DNA from: Flavobacteriales bacterium
Lineage (GTDB): Bacteria; Bacteroidota; Bacteroidia; Flavobacteriales_F; PHOS-HE28
Reading direction: 5' to 3'
Length of the DNA stretch: 64,000 nucleotides
NCBI GenBank assembly: GCA_016788295.1
Contig: JAEUSY010000042.1
Span: 124,001 to 188,000 of the forward strand
The notes below the pieces were generated by a model. It was not told the DNA's origin. It searched no databases and saw only the letters and a program-made list of their open reading frames with translations. Of this stretch, positions 35,418 through 43,591 are shown piece by piece. Every line of letters starts with the position of its first letter. Position 1 is the stretch's first letter. Made by a program: the position numbers and the translations under genes.

Positions 35418-37094
35418 TTACTCCCGCACCACCAAGGTCCGCTCCACCACCCCATCGCCATGCACCAGCAGCACGTAGGTGCCGCGCGGCAAGGGGGCCA
35501 GGTCCAGGGTGCTGGTGCGTGCGCCGTTCAGGCCGGTACGCAGCACAGTGCGGCCCATGGCATCCACCAGGTGCAGGTGTTCGGCAGGGTAGGTGGTGGT
35601 AACGGTAAGCTGGCCGTGGGTGGGCGAGGGGTAGGCGCTGATGCGAGCCGACCCCGACGGCTGCTCCGTGCGGATGCCCGTGGTCTGGTCGCGCACCATG
35701 TACTGCAACATCATCATGTTGTCCTCGTGCAGCAGGTTGTGGCAGTGGTACATGTAGGGCCATTCCTCCGGTGCGGGTTCGGTGAAGCGCATGATCAGCT
35801 TCACGCTCTCGAGCCGGTCCACCAGCACCACGTCCTTGGGGCCTTGCTCCCATGCGGGGGGCGCCACACCATTGCGCTCCAGCACCGTGAACGATACGCC
35901 GTGGATGTGCATGGGGTGCGCCATGTTCGAGTTGTTCACGATGTTCCACACCTCCACGCTGCCCAGTTGCACCGTGTCGTTGATCACCTCCATGTCGAAC
36001 ATCAGCCCATTGATCGTGAACATGCCCATGCCCACCATGCCCATGCCCGCAAGGGTCTTGGTGCGTGTGCGCACGGCCTCGGCCAGCTGCGGCGGGTCCT
36101 GCGCCACCAGGGTGGTGGGCACGGTGGTAACGGGTTGCGCGGTGGGCGCCGTAACGCGGATGCGCAACAGCGGGAAGTCGATGCCGTTCAGTGCGCTGCT
36201 CTCCCACATCATGTTGTTGGAGCCGGGCACCGTTTGCGGCAGTTCGCTGCCATAGCTCATCAGCAACAGGCTGTCGCCCTCCATGCCGCTCAGGTCCAGC
36301 AGCACTTCGGCGCGCTCGCCATTGCTCAGCCACAGCCGGTCGGTGGTGGCGGGTGCCGCCAACAGGCCGCCGTCGCCGCCGATCACCTGGTAGTTGCGTC
36401 CGTCCTCGAAGCCCAGCACGTACACCCGCGCGTTCGATCCGTTCAGCAAGCGCAGCCGCACCACCTGCGCCGGACATTCCAGGTAGGGGTCCGGCGTGCC
36501 GTTCACCAGCACCGTGTTGCCATAGGGGCCAAAGGCGAAGTCGCCGTTCGCAATAAAGGTGCGGTCCTGCACCACCACCGGGAAATCGTCCACGCCGTAG
36601 GTGCGCGGCAGTTCCAGTTGCGCCTCCTCCTCGTCCTGTACAATGATGAAACCCGCCACGCCCATGTTGGCCTGCTCGGCGGTCAGCTCGTGCGGGTGCG
36701 GGTGGTACCAATAGGTGCCGGCGGGGTTCTTCACGGCGTATTTGTAGTGCCACTGCGCACCGGGCTCGATCACCAATTGTGGACCGCCGTCCTGCTCGCC
36801 GGGCACGTGCATGCCATGCCAGTGCATGCTGGTGATCTGCGCCAGCTGGTTGTGTACGCGTATGTTGGTGGTATCGCCCTTGTGCAGCACCAGCGTGGGC
36901 CCCAGGTACTCGGCACTGGCCCCGTAGGTGTTGGTGTTGATGCCGGGGAAGAACTGGTGAACATGCTCGTCCACCACCAGGTCGAAAGTGTCCAGGTCAA
37001 GGGCCGGTGGGATGGCCAAGGGGTTCTGGGCGTGGGTGGCAAGGCCCAGCAGGGCGGTGCCGAAAAGGGCAAGGGTGTAGCGCATGGGCGGCAT
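35418..37094 (-). CDS. Secreted multicopper oxidase with T9SS sorting domain
   Basis: A 558-residue oxidase of the laccase/CueO class. Copper motifs are complete: HWHG (91-94), HPHPH (131-135), HPMHIHG (393-399) and HCHNLLHEDNMM (450-461), giving the trinuclear cluster and a type 1 site with Cys451, His456 and Met461. Between the second and third motif lies a Met-rich patch (MGMVGMGM, 351-358) that may bind Cu(I). A signal peptide (cleavage near ATHAQ) and a C-terminal T9SS type A domain (SAYPSPTHGQLTV to RTLVVRE) mean it is exported and probably attached to the surface. The Crp/Fnr-type operator upstream links its expression to the nor and nos genes. ATG 37085 is an alternative start. Confidence 0.93.
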   Translation of the reverse strand: MPPMRYTLALFGTALLGLATHAQNPLAIPPALDLDTFDLVVDEHVHQFFPGINTNTYGASAEYLGPTLVLHKGDTTNIRVHNQLAQITSMHWHGMHVPGEQDGGPQLVIEPGAQWHYKYAVKNPAGTYWYHPHPHELTAEQANMGVAGFIIVQDEEEAQLELPRTYGVDDFPVVVQDRTFIANGDFAFGPYGNTVLVNGTPDPYLECPAQVVRLRLLNGSNARVYVLGFEDGRNYQVIGGDGGLLAAPATTDRLWLSNGERAEVLLDLSGMEGDSLLLMSYGSELPQTVPGSNNMMWESSALNGIDFPLLRIRVTAPTAQPVTTVPTTLVAQDPPQLAEAVRTRTKTLAGMGMVGMGMFTINGLMFDMEVINDTVQLGSVEVWNIVNNSNMAHPMHIHGVSFTVLERNGVAPPAWEQGPKDVVLVDRLESVKLIMRFTEPAPEEWPYMYHCHNLLHEDNMMMLQYMVRDQTTGIRTEQPSGSARISAYPSPTHGQLTVTTTYPAEHLHLVDAMGRTVLRTGLNGARTSTLDLAPLPRGTYVLLVHGDGVVERTLVVRE

Positions 37095-37103
37095 GTGGTG
37101 TTG

Positions 37104-37146
37104 CAAAGCTGCCCGCCCGCCGCCACCCGGCAGCTGACCAACGTCA
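37104..37146 (-). promoter_or_regulatory. Crp/Fnr-type operator plus -7 element upstream of the multicopper oxidase
   Basis: On the minus strand TGACGTTGGTCA (37135-37146) is followed by CAGCTTTG (37104-37111). Start-to-start spacing is 35 bp, identical to the cytochrome-nosZ and fasciclin promoters. The operator also lies 44 bp upstream of the divergent T9SS gene's ATG, but there the spacing to its own -7-like GAACTTTG is 43 bp. Confidence 0.65.
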
Positions 37147-37189
37147 GTGCAGCGCACCGAACGGTCGCTGCAGTGCCGAACTTTGTACC

Positions 37190-37801
37190 ATGCGTTCGCG
37201 CCCCCTTTCGCTGCTGTTCGCCTTGGCGCTTGCGGCCATGGTCTCGCATGTCGCCCGCGCCCAGGAGCATCCCTTCCTGGCGGACTACACGGTGCAGGTG
37301 ATCGATGGCTCGGTACACATCGACTGGACCATCTTCGGCGGCAACACCTGCGATGGGCAGGAGGTGGAGCGCAGCACCGACGGCATCCACTTCGCGGCCG
37401 TACACCGCATCGAGGGCCTTTGCGGCGACCCGCTGGTGCCACGCCAGTACATGTGGTTCGATACCGCACCCCCCGAGCTGAGCCTGCTGCACTACCGCGT
37501 GAAGCTGGGCACCGATGGCTACAGCTCCGTAAAGACCGTGCTCTACGAACAGCTGCGCACCACCGAGCAGCGCTTCTACCCATCGCCCACCACTGGTGAG
37601 GCCACCCTGCTGCTCAACGTGGCCCCCGGTACCGCCGTGCAACTGCTGGTGTTCGATCCGCAGGGCCGTGTGCTGCTGGACCTGCAAGGCCTTCCAGGCC
37701 CGCTGCTCCGGCTCGATCTGGCCGCCTTGCCCCAAGGCACCTACCTGTATCGCGCACTGGCCAACGGACAGCCCTTCGTGGGGCGCTTCGTGAAGGTGTG
37801 A
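37190..37801 (+). CDS. Secreted T9SS type A sorting-domain protein, unknown function
   Basis: A 203-residue protein with a signal peptide (cleavage near ARAQEHP) and a single domain of about 95 residues (VIDGSVHIDWTIFGGNTCDG to SSVKTVLYEQ) that resembles a fibronectin-like beta sandwich as seen before T9SS tails. The tail runs from RFYPSPTTGEATLLLNV through LPQGTYLYRALANGQ to the end FVGRFVKV. No catalytic motif is visible. It is divergent from the multicopper oxidase gene. Its last 28 bases recur near 40921-40948 as an orphan fragment. Confidence 0.85.
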   Translation: MRSRPLSLLFALALAAMVSHVARAQEHPFLADYTVQVIDGSVHIDWTIFGGNTCDGQEVERSTDGIHFAAVHRIEGLCGDPLVPRQYMWFDTAPPELSLLHYRVKLGTDGYSSVKTVLYEQLRTTEQRFYPSPTTGEATLLLNVAPGTAVQLLVFDPQGRVLLDLQGLPGPLLRLDLAALPQGTYLYRALANGQPFVGRFVKV

Positions 37802-38251
37802 ACACCTGTAGTTTGCTACTGTTCATTCAGGAGCGTCCGTGGCGGTCAGGCTTGGATTTGCCCCAAGTGGGGATTAGCTTCACCTATCGGACGCCCCAGC
37901 AATATGCCCATCGCATGACCATCTGCAAGCAACGCACCTTATGGGCCTGTTCTGTGGCCTCCGCCGATACGGTGAGCGCACAGATGCCGCTGATGGTCAC
38001 GAACCAAGTACGCCTTCGTGGGCACGGAGGTGTGCTTGGTGTTGCAACAGTTGGCGCAGCCTGGGTTGTGGGAAGCACTGAATACTACTCTGGAAGGGCC
38101 CTGAACGCATGGCGGCCTTGGTGTGGAGGGACTCTCGATGGGAGCAGGGTCTCCTTCGGAAGACCCTGCTCAGGCATGGTCTCCTTCGGAATATCTTGCG
38201 CAGGCAGGGGGGCGATGGCGCGCACATGGTAACTTACCGCATAACAAGACC
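37802..38251. repeat. Intergenic region with two 26-bp palindromes
   Basis: No gene is supported here. Two copies of the dispersed palindrome lie at 38144-38169 (arms GCAGGGTCT and AAGACCCTGC around CCTTCGG) and 38174-38199 (a degenerate copy starting GCATGGTCT). The flanks GGCGGCCTTGG and GATGGGAGC resemble the flanks of the copy at 40884. The remainder shows no recognisable structure. Confidence 0.65.
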
Positions 38252-38584
38252 ATGAGGGACACGAACATCATCGTCCTCTTTTGCATGTTGACGCTGGCTT
38301 GCTGGGCTACAGAAGCAGCCGCGCAAAGTCCTGCTTTCTCCGGCGAGCTCACACCCACCATCCGTGCGTTGTTGATGCTGGAAAAGCCCGCCACGGTCAC
38401 TGAGGAACAGTGGGTGAAGATCATCGATAATCCGGCGAATCGCATGGACATGCCGATCATTATCTATCAGGAAGAAACGATCGATCTGTGCGATCTGCCA
38501 GAGGGGTACTGGTACCTACCGCTTCCGGGCCGCAGGCCGCTTGAAAAGCAACCGAAACTAGCGCCGGCCGGGAACAACCCATGA
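38252..38584 (+). CDS. Small secreted protein, paralogue of the gene at 40566
   Basis: A 110-residue protein with a signal peptide (LACWATEAAAQSP) and a short mature part containing PTIRALLMLEKP and EEQWVKIIDNPANRMDMPI. The gene at 40566 encodes a related product with PTLAVLLANRP and EAKWLAMMQDPVNRSVYPL. Function is unknown. The stop overlaps the next gene's start (ATGA), so the two are coupled. Confidence 0.65.
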   Translation: MRDTNIIVLFCMLTLACWATEAAAQSPAFSGELTPTIRALLMLEKPATVTEEQWVKIIDNPANRMDMPIIIYQEETIDLCDLPEGYWYLPLPGRRPLEKQPKLAPAGNNP

Positions 38585-39027
38585 GCAACGCATTTCATGG
38601 TACACATCAGGCGGCCGTACTGCTCGCGGTGGCGGACCAATGCCCGCTCACCGGCGGCAATGCGGTGTTCCGCGCGCGGGCGCTGTACAGCTTGATCGAC
38701 GACGCGCAGGAATACGACGATGCGGTGCTCTGCCTGCAAGAGGGACTCATCACCAAGCGGCTGGAAGAGACGGTGGAAACGGCCTGCACGGTGGTGCCTA
38801 ACCCGGCGCGTGAGCAGGCCACGTTGGTGCTATCCGCGCCCTTGAGAACACCGGCCTGGCTGGTGCTCACCAATGCATTGGGTGCGGAGGTGAAGCGGGT
38901 ACAGGTGCCTGCCGAACAAGCGCGCACTTCCTTCGGTATCCAAGGGCTTGCGCCTGGCATCTATCACTACACCTTGCTGAACCACCAAGGCGCCATCGGT
39001 GGCGGAAGGTTGGCCATTGAGCGTTGA
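38581..39027 (+). CDS. T9SS sorting-domain protein, possibly a truncated remnant
   Basis: A 148-residue protein without a signal peptide. Residues 15-60 (VADQCPLTGGNAVFRARALY, then DDAQEYDDAVLCLQEG) resemble the region that in larger T9SS proteins comes right before the sorting domain. Residues 70-148 are that sorting domain (VVPNPAREQATLVL to LAPGIYHYTLL). Because a T9SS substrate needs a signal peptide, this is probably the 3' part of a larger gene whose 5' part was lost, or it was fused to the upstream small gene before a frameshift. Confidence 0.6.
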   Translation: MSNAFHGTHQAAVLLAVADQCPLTGGNAVFRARALYSLIDDAQEYDDAVLCLQEGLITKRLEETVETACTVVPNPAREQATLVLSAPLRTPAWLVLTNALGAEVKRVQVPAEQARTSFGIQGLAPGIYHYTLLNHQGAIGGGRLAIER

Positions 39028-39030
39028 GCG

Positions 39031-40569
39031 ATGCGCGGTCTCATGCATATATTCTCGCTCAGGTGCCTTAGCATCGCATTGATCACAGGTCCATGCGTCA
39101 CTGCGCTCATGCTGATCAGCGCTTCGTGCGGTGCGCAGGTGTTCGATATGCGCTGGATCGGCGGATATCCCCCCACGAATCCTGATCCAGCATACGGTGG
39201 CAACAAGACCATTTTCAGCCCTCCGCAATCAACGACTAGCGTCATCGAGATCCATACGATGCGGATCTCGGCGGGCATGGCAGTGATGACCGATGCGAAC
39301 GATTCCATTTTCGCCTACACCAACGGCTGGCACCTGGCCGACGCCTCGCACCAGCCCATGCTCAATGGCGGTGGCTTGAACCCCAGTACCGTGGTGGATA
39401 CATCGTGGGGTGTGCATAGCTCGTACTGTCAGATTATCCTTCCTTGGCCGGAGCATGAGGGCATCTTCAAGATGGTGCATCTGTCACCCGACGCTGTAAA
39501 TGGTAACGGGATTATTCATTCCGCACGTCTTTATTACACGATCATCGACAAGGACCTGAACGGCGGCCTTGCTGGTGTGGTGAGTAAGAACAATGTGATC
39601 CTGGAAGAACCCTTGCTGGCCGGCGGCCTCTCCGCCGTGCGCCACGCCAACGGCCGCGACTGGTGGATCCTCACCCACGGCATTGATAACGATGAGTTCA
39701 TCTCCTTCATCCTCACACCCTTTGGCTTCGAGGGGCCCTTCTACCAATCCATTGGCACGACACAGGTTGGCGGCGTTCCTCGCGCATCGTTCAGCCCCAA
39801 CGGTGACAAGCTCGCCTACACCGGCTACCAGACGGGGCTCGACGTGTACGACTTCGACCGCTGCACGGGCATCCTGAGCAACTGGCGGCATGCCGACATC
39901 CTCGACAACGCCTTTACCAGATCGGTGCAGGTCTCATCCGATGGCTCGTTGATCTACGTGTCGTCCGTGGACACAGTGTATCAATACCCTTTAACCGGAG
40001 GCTTATTGGGCGCGCCCAACGTGGTTGCCACGCACGATGGGTTCTTTGATCAAAACCCTGCGCTCCGTACCCTATTCGCGAACATGTGCCTGGCGCCGGA
40101 TGGGAAGATCTACATCTCCACCGGCAACGGTACGCGCTACATGCACGTGATACATGCGCCTGATTTACCAGGCTTAGCTTGTGATCTCGTACAACATGAG
40201 CATTACCGGCAGACATGGACCGCAAATTCCATCCCCTACCGCCCCAACTACCTGCTGGGCCCTATTGACGGCACAGTGTGCGACAGCTTGGGGATAACCG
40301 TAGGTGTGAGCGATGAGGAAATGCAAGCCGGTTTGCGCGCGCAGCCCAACCCCAGTAACGGGATCTTCATGTTGCGCTACAAAGGGCTTCCAGAGGCTGG
40401 CCGCTTGTACATCCGTGACCAAACCGGCCGCCTGGTGCTCGAGGAGTACCTGCCGCCGTGGAGCACCGTGCATCAGGTGCAACTACCGGGCCACCCCCCA
40501 GGCCTATACCACTGCCGCCTCAATTGGGGCAGCAGGTCCACCAGCGTACGAGTCATCCTTCAACCATGA
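39031..40569 (+). CDS. Secreted beta-propeller-like protein with T9SS sorting domain
   Basis: A 512-residue protein with an N-terminal hydrophobic signal (LMLISASCGAQVFD) and a body of repeated strand motifs such as RASFSPNGDKLAYTG, VQVSSDGSLIYVSS and CLAPDGKIYISTGNG, which point to a beta-propeller. Typical Bacteroidota end segments follow (RPNYLLGPIDGTVCD), then a sorting tail of about 80 residues (AQPNPSNGIFMLRY onward). It is likely an exported surface or extracellular protein of unknown role. It begins 3 bp after the preceding stop and its own stop overlaps the next gene, so the four secreted genes form one block. Confidence 0.82.
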   Translation: MRGLMHIFSLRCLSIALITGPCVTALMLISASCGAQVFDMRWIGGYPPTNPDPAYGGNKTIFSPPQSTTSVIEIHTMRISAGMAVMTDANDSIFAYTNGWHLADASHQPMLNGGGLNPSTVVDTSWGVHSSYCQIILPWPEHEGIFKMVHLSPDAVNGNGIIHSARLYYTIIDKDLNGGLAGVVSKNNVILEEPLLAGGLSAVRHANGRDWWILTHGIDNDEFISFILTPFGFEGPFYQSIGTTQVGGVPRASFSPNGDKLAYTGYQTGLDVYDFDRCTGILSNWRHADILDNAFTRSVQVSSDGSLIYVSSVDTVYQYPLTGGLLGAPNVVATHDGFFDQNPALRTLFANMCLAPDGKIYISTGNGTRYMHVIHAPDLPGLACDLVQHEHYRQTWTANSIPYRPNYLLGPIDGTVCDSLGITVGVSDEEMQAGLRAQPNPSNGIFMLRYKGLPEAGRLYIRDQTGRLVLEEYLPPWSTVHQVQLPGHPPGLYHCRLNWGSRSTSVRVILQP

Positions 40570-40841
40570 GCAGGCACCTGTTGTACCTTCTTCTGTTGGC
40601 CATGCCGTGCGTGCTGCGGGCACAAACCCCTTCGGCACCGCCTGCGGCACCTTACAACCCGCCCACACTGGCCGTGCTGCTGGCCAACCGCCCGGCGCAT
40701 ATCGAGGAGGCCAAGTGGCTGGCCATGATGCAGGACCCGGTGAACCGTTCGGTGTATCCGCTGCGCATTTCGCAGGCCACCCTGGATACGCTGGACGGTA
40801 GGTTGTTGGACCTTCGGTTCCAATACATCATGGTAAGGTGA
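40566..40841 (+). CDS. Small secreted protein, paralogue of the gene at 38252
   Basis: A 91-residue protein with a signal peptide ending near CVLRAQTP and a mature part with PTLAVLLANRP and AKWLAMMQDPVNRSV. It resembles the product at 38252 in length, order and motif (EEQWVKIIDNPANRMDM). Each copy lies next to a T9SS gene. Its ATG overlaps the stop of the preceding gene. Function unknown. Confidence 0.6.
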   Translation: MSRHLLYLLLLAMPCVLRAQTPSAPPAAPYNPPTLAVLLANRPAHIEEAKWLAMMQDPVNRSVYPLRISQATLDTLDGRLLDLRFQYIMVR

Positions 40842-40883
40842 TGGCGAGTGCTTGGCGGCCTTGGTAGGGATCGCCGCGGGAGC

Positions 40884-40948
40884 GCAGGATCTCCTTCGGA
40901 AGACCCTGCGATGGCCGGGCCTTTGTGGGGCGCTTCGTAAAGGTGTGA
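40884..40948 (+). pseudogene. 26-bp palindrome followed by an orphan T9SS gene tail
   Basis: A palindrome at 40884-40909 (arms GCAGGATCT / AAGACCCTGC) is followed at 40921-40948 by 28 bases that match the last 28 bases of the gene ending at 37801 at 26 positions. Read in the same frame they encode the tail ending VGRFVKV and a stop. Both differences are at third codon positions. No upstream part of a gene is attached, so this is a remnant or the product of a recombination event. Confidence 0.65.
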
Positions 40949-41063
40949 TCAAGGCCACGCCCGGCCACGGCTGTTCAACCACTTCCATGGCGCTACACCT
41001 GGGCACCATCCCGTTCTTCCGCACCGGCGCACAATGCTGGCGCGAACATCGGACCTTTGCGGC

Positions 41064-41606
41064 ATGATCCATCCCTGGCACGACATCAGCCCCGGCACCA
41101 ACGCCCCGCAACGCGTCAACGCCATCATCGAGATCCCCAAGGACAGCAAGGGCAAGTACGAGCTGCACAAGGAGAGCGGCCTGCTGATGCTGGACCGCGT
41201 GCTCTTCAGCGCCGTGCATTACCCGGCCAACTACGGCTTCATCCCCGGCACCTATTGCGACGACAAGGACCCGCTGGACATCCTGGTGCTCACCAGCCTC
41301 ACCCTGCCGCACCTCTGCCTGGTGGAGGCCACCGTGATCGGCGTGATGCGCATGGTGGACCAGGGTGAGGCCGACGACAAGGTGATCGCCGTGGCCACGC
41401 ACGACGAGAGCGTGAACCACATTGCCGACATCAGCCAACTGGCGCCGCACACCACCGTGCAGATCCGCCGCTTCTTCGAGGACTACAAGAAGCTGGAGCA
41501 CAAGGAGGTGGTGGTGGAGAACTTCCTGGGGCGCAACGAGGCGCAGCGCATCGTGCAGGAGAGCATCGCGTTGTACGGGAGCACCTTCGGGAAGCAGAAG
41601 AGCTAA
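41064..41606 (+). CDS. ppa: Inorganic pyrophosphatase (family I)
   Basis: A 180-residue soluble enzyme that hydrolyses pyrophosphate to phosphate. Family I signatures are present: [18 protein letters not shown] near the N-terminus, [20 protein letters not shown] with the catalytic aspartates, and [12 protein letters not shown]. Length is typical for bacterial hexameric forms. The frame is open upstream, but ATG 41064 gives the normal N-terminus, with GGACCTTTG just upstream as a possible promoter element. Confidence 0.95.
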   Translation: MIHPWHDISPGTNAPQRVNAIIEIPKDSKGKYELHKESGLLMLDRVLFSAVHYPANYGFIPGTYCDDKDPLDILVLTSLTLPHLCLVEATVIGVMRMVDQGEADDKVIAVATHDESVNHIADISQLAPHTTVQIRRFFEDYKKLEHKEVVVENFLGRNEAQRIVQESIALYGSTFGKQKS

Positions 41607-41706
41607 CACCTCCTGAACCTGCGGAGGTCTGGGATGCCAGTGCTTCCGGGCCTACCGGTAGGCAGGTCCATTCACGGTTCTTTCACCACCCCCCAGAACG
41701 CGAAAA

Positions 41707-41728
41707 GCCCCGGCGGGGTGGCCGGGGC
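41707..41728 (-). terminator. Rho-independent terminator for the minus-strand gene at 41800
   Basis: GCCCCGGC and GCCGGGGC pair around a 6-nt loop; on the minus strand the stem is followed by TTTTCG. It sits 72 bp past the stop of the gene ending at 41800. Confidence 0.75.
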
Positions 41729-41799
41729 AGTTCGCATGAACGAAGGAAGAGGGAGCGGCGCGGCTGCGGGCGGGAGCGTCCCGCGGCTGGCGGTGCGGC

Positions 41800-42420
41800 T
41801 TAGGCGGCGCGGCCCATGGCAGGGTCGCACTTGCGGCCTTCGCCGGCAGCACCGATGGCGCTCACACAGAACCAGTAGGCCTTGAACGACTCCAGTTCCG
41901 TTACCAGGTGCGACACACGGGTGGTGTAGCCGATGGGCTGCCAATCCGCGGCCACGTTGGGGTCGTTGGCGGTCATCCAGATCTGGTAGCCGTGTGCACC
42001 GTGTACGCTGCGCCAGCGGAGCTCCAGCTCGTTGTCGCGCTTGGTGATGCGGGCCATCATGTTCTTGGATACGCCCGGCACCCCCACCGGTTCGCGTTTC
42101 TTGGCCAATGGGAAACCGCTTTCGGCCAGCTTGGCCGCGTTGCCCAGGCACTGGATGCGTACATAGTCCGCCGTTTGTTGCAGGGTGGCCTGTACCTGCC
42201 TCGCCACTTCGTCACGCCTCAGCTTGGCAGCCCGGCTCCCGTCGAGCGCCTTTTCGATCTCCGCCTGAAACGTGTCCCCCAGTACTGTCATGTCCGCCAT
42301 GCTCACCGGTGGGGTGGGGAACAAGGGGTTCCCGGTCATCTTGGTGATCACGTTGCGCAACAGCGTCAACAATCCTACCGGGGTCAACAACGACAGCATC
42401 AACTTGATATTCGCCTTCAT
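41800..42420 (-). CDS. Hypothetical protein with C-terminal fibronectin III-like domain
   Basis: A 206-residue protein without a clear signal peptide. The first half is helical (LGDTFQAEIEKALDGSRAAK, then VARQVQATLQQTADYVRIQ). The second half (about 118-200) is a beta-sandwich of the fibronectin type III kind: NELELRWRSVHGAHGYQIWM, then AYWFCVSAIGAAGEG. Similar small proteins in Bacteroidota are uncharacterised. It is followed by a good terminator. Nothing in the neighbourhood suggests a partner. Confidence 0.75.
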   Translation of the reverse strand: MKANIKLMLSLLTPVGLLTLLRNVITKMTGNPLFPTPPVSMADMTVLGDTFQAEIEKALDGSRAAKLRRDEVARQVQATLQQTADYVRIQCLGNAAKLAESGFPLAKKREPVGVPGVSKNMMARITKRDNELELRWRSVHGAHGYQIWMTANDPNVAADWQPIGYTTRVSHLVTELESFKAYWFCVSAIGAAGEGRKCDPAMGRAA

Positions 42421-42510
42421 GTTACTTCCGGCCTTCTCGGATCCGCCGCGGCCGGCAGCGTCGTTTGTTAGCTGATCCGGGCCTTGTAACGGGGGTGTTC
42501 ATCGCAGGGT

Positions 42511-42610
42511 TATCAATGCTTTATCGATATTCCATACGGAATAAAGTATTCCCCGAAAAAGCCCGTCGAATAACAATGACCTATTCAAACTATTCCGAAA
42601 AAAATAGTTC
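42511..42610. other. AT-rich pocket with TATTCC boxes and an inverted repeat
   Basis: A stretch of about 100 bp stands out as AT-rich within GC-rich surroundings. It holds TATTCC-ATAC-GGAATA (42528-42543, palindromic), further TATTCC at 42547 and 42591, and AACTATT/AATAGTT arms at 42588-42609. No gene crosses it. It lies immediately upstream of the 22-nt tandem array. Confidence 0.5.
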
Positions 42611-42710
42611 ATGCTTCGGGCATTTGGTGCTTAGGGGCCTCGGATGAGCACACGGCCGTGCTCCTTGTGGGCCTCCACACACCCCGAACAAGGGCCTGTT
42701 CACGCGCCAT

Positions 42711-43103
42711 CTTGCCCATGGTGGCCCTGAACCCTGGCCATATTCGCCCCTTACCATGGCCATGGTCGCATGCCCTGTTGCCCACGGTAAAACCCCACCA
42801 TGCCCATGGTCATCAACAACCTTGTGCATGGTCGCCCCCGATGTTGCCCTTGGTCATGACCGACCCTGTGTATGGTGGCCCGCCACCTTGCCCATGGTCA
42901 ATACCCACCTTGCCCATGGTCGCCCTGCACCATGCCCATGGTCAACACCCACCCCGTGCATGGTGAACCTGCACCTGGCCCATGGTGGACCCGCACCTTG
43001 TGCATGGTGTGGCAACACCGTGTGCTTGGTGGCCCCCTATGCAGTGCATGGTGGTGCCCACTGTTGCCCAGGGTGGCCACGCACCATGTCCGTGGTGGTG
43101 CCT
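42711..43103. repeat. Degenerate tandem array of about 18 units of 21-25 nt
   Basis: The stretch can be cut into units with the pattern CnTGCCCATGGTC followed by about nine variable bases ending CAC. The core CCATGG or its variants (GCATGG, CCTTGG, CCACGG) recurs at 20-25-base steps, mostly 22. Because 22 is not a multiple of three, several frames on both strands stay open; none looks like a real protein. Single units differ at many sites, so the array is old or under selection only for the core. The region on to 43357 shows no gene. Confidence 0.8.
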
Positions 43104-43357
43104 TGCCCTGCCCAACAACGCACCGCACCCCGGCCGCAGGACAGCCAGCAATAGGGTAGGCGGCTGCCCGCCAAGACCAACAGTGCATCAGGGTTCCCCA
43201 TGGATGGGTGGAGCACATGCCCAGCACGCGGGGGCAGTGCATCCACCTGCGGCATACCACAATATAGGTGTAAGAAAGTGCAAGCCTTGTCCGTGGGTGG
43301 CCACACCCACCGTGCGGGGCAGGGTGGTGCGCAGCTGCGCTTCAAGCACGCCGCACC

Positions 43358-43591
43358 TCAGCCTTGCAGCACCAGGGTAATGGAGCCATCGGGCCCCCGC
43401 GTGCGCATCAGGTCCTCCACGGAACAGGAGAGGGTGGCGGCCAGCGCGATCAGCTCGGCGCCTGTGGGACAGGTGGCGTTGTGCTCCCATTTGCTGATGG
43501 TACCCTGCACCACGCCCACCTTCTCGCCCACATGGGCCTGTGTAAGGTCGCGCAGCTTGCGTATCCTCCGGATGTTCTGGCCGATGCTCAT
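43358..43591 (-). CDS. XRE family helix-turn-helix regulator
   Basis: A 77-residue Cro/C1-type DNA-binding protein. The HTH spans about residues 5-62: IGQNIRRIRKLRDLTQAHVG, then GVVQGTISKWEHNATCPTGA and ELIALAATLSCSVEDLMR. There is no second domain, as in antitoxin-type or phage-type XRE proteins. No toxin gene is visible next to it on either side. The repeat array and the AT-rich pocket lie downstream of it and could be its targets, which is speculative. Confidence 0.85.
   Translation of the reverse strand: MSIGQNIRRIRKLRDLTQAHVGEKVGVVQGTISKWEHNATCPTGAELIALAATLSCSVEDLMRTRGPDGSITLVLQG

Noticed and set aside
38144-38199. The palindrome pair as a simple terminator of the T9SS gene ending at 37801.
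   Set aside because: It lies more than 340 bp past the stop, has no T-run and belongs to a family found in many non-terminator positions.
42756-43154. A 132-codon frame over the 22-nt array giving a Pro/Trp/His-rich repeat peptide.
   Set aside because: Five or more frames are open in the same stretch and the 22-nt period shifts frame each unit, so no frame is preferred.
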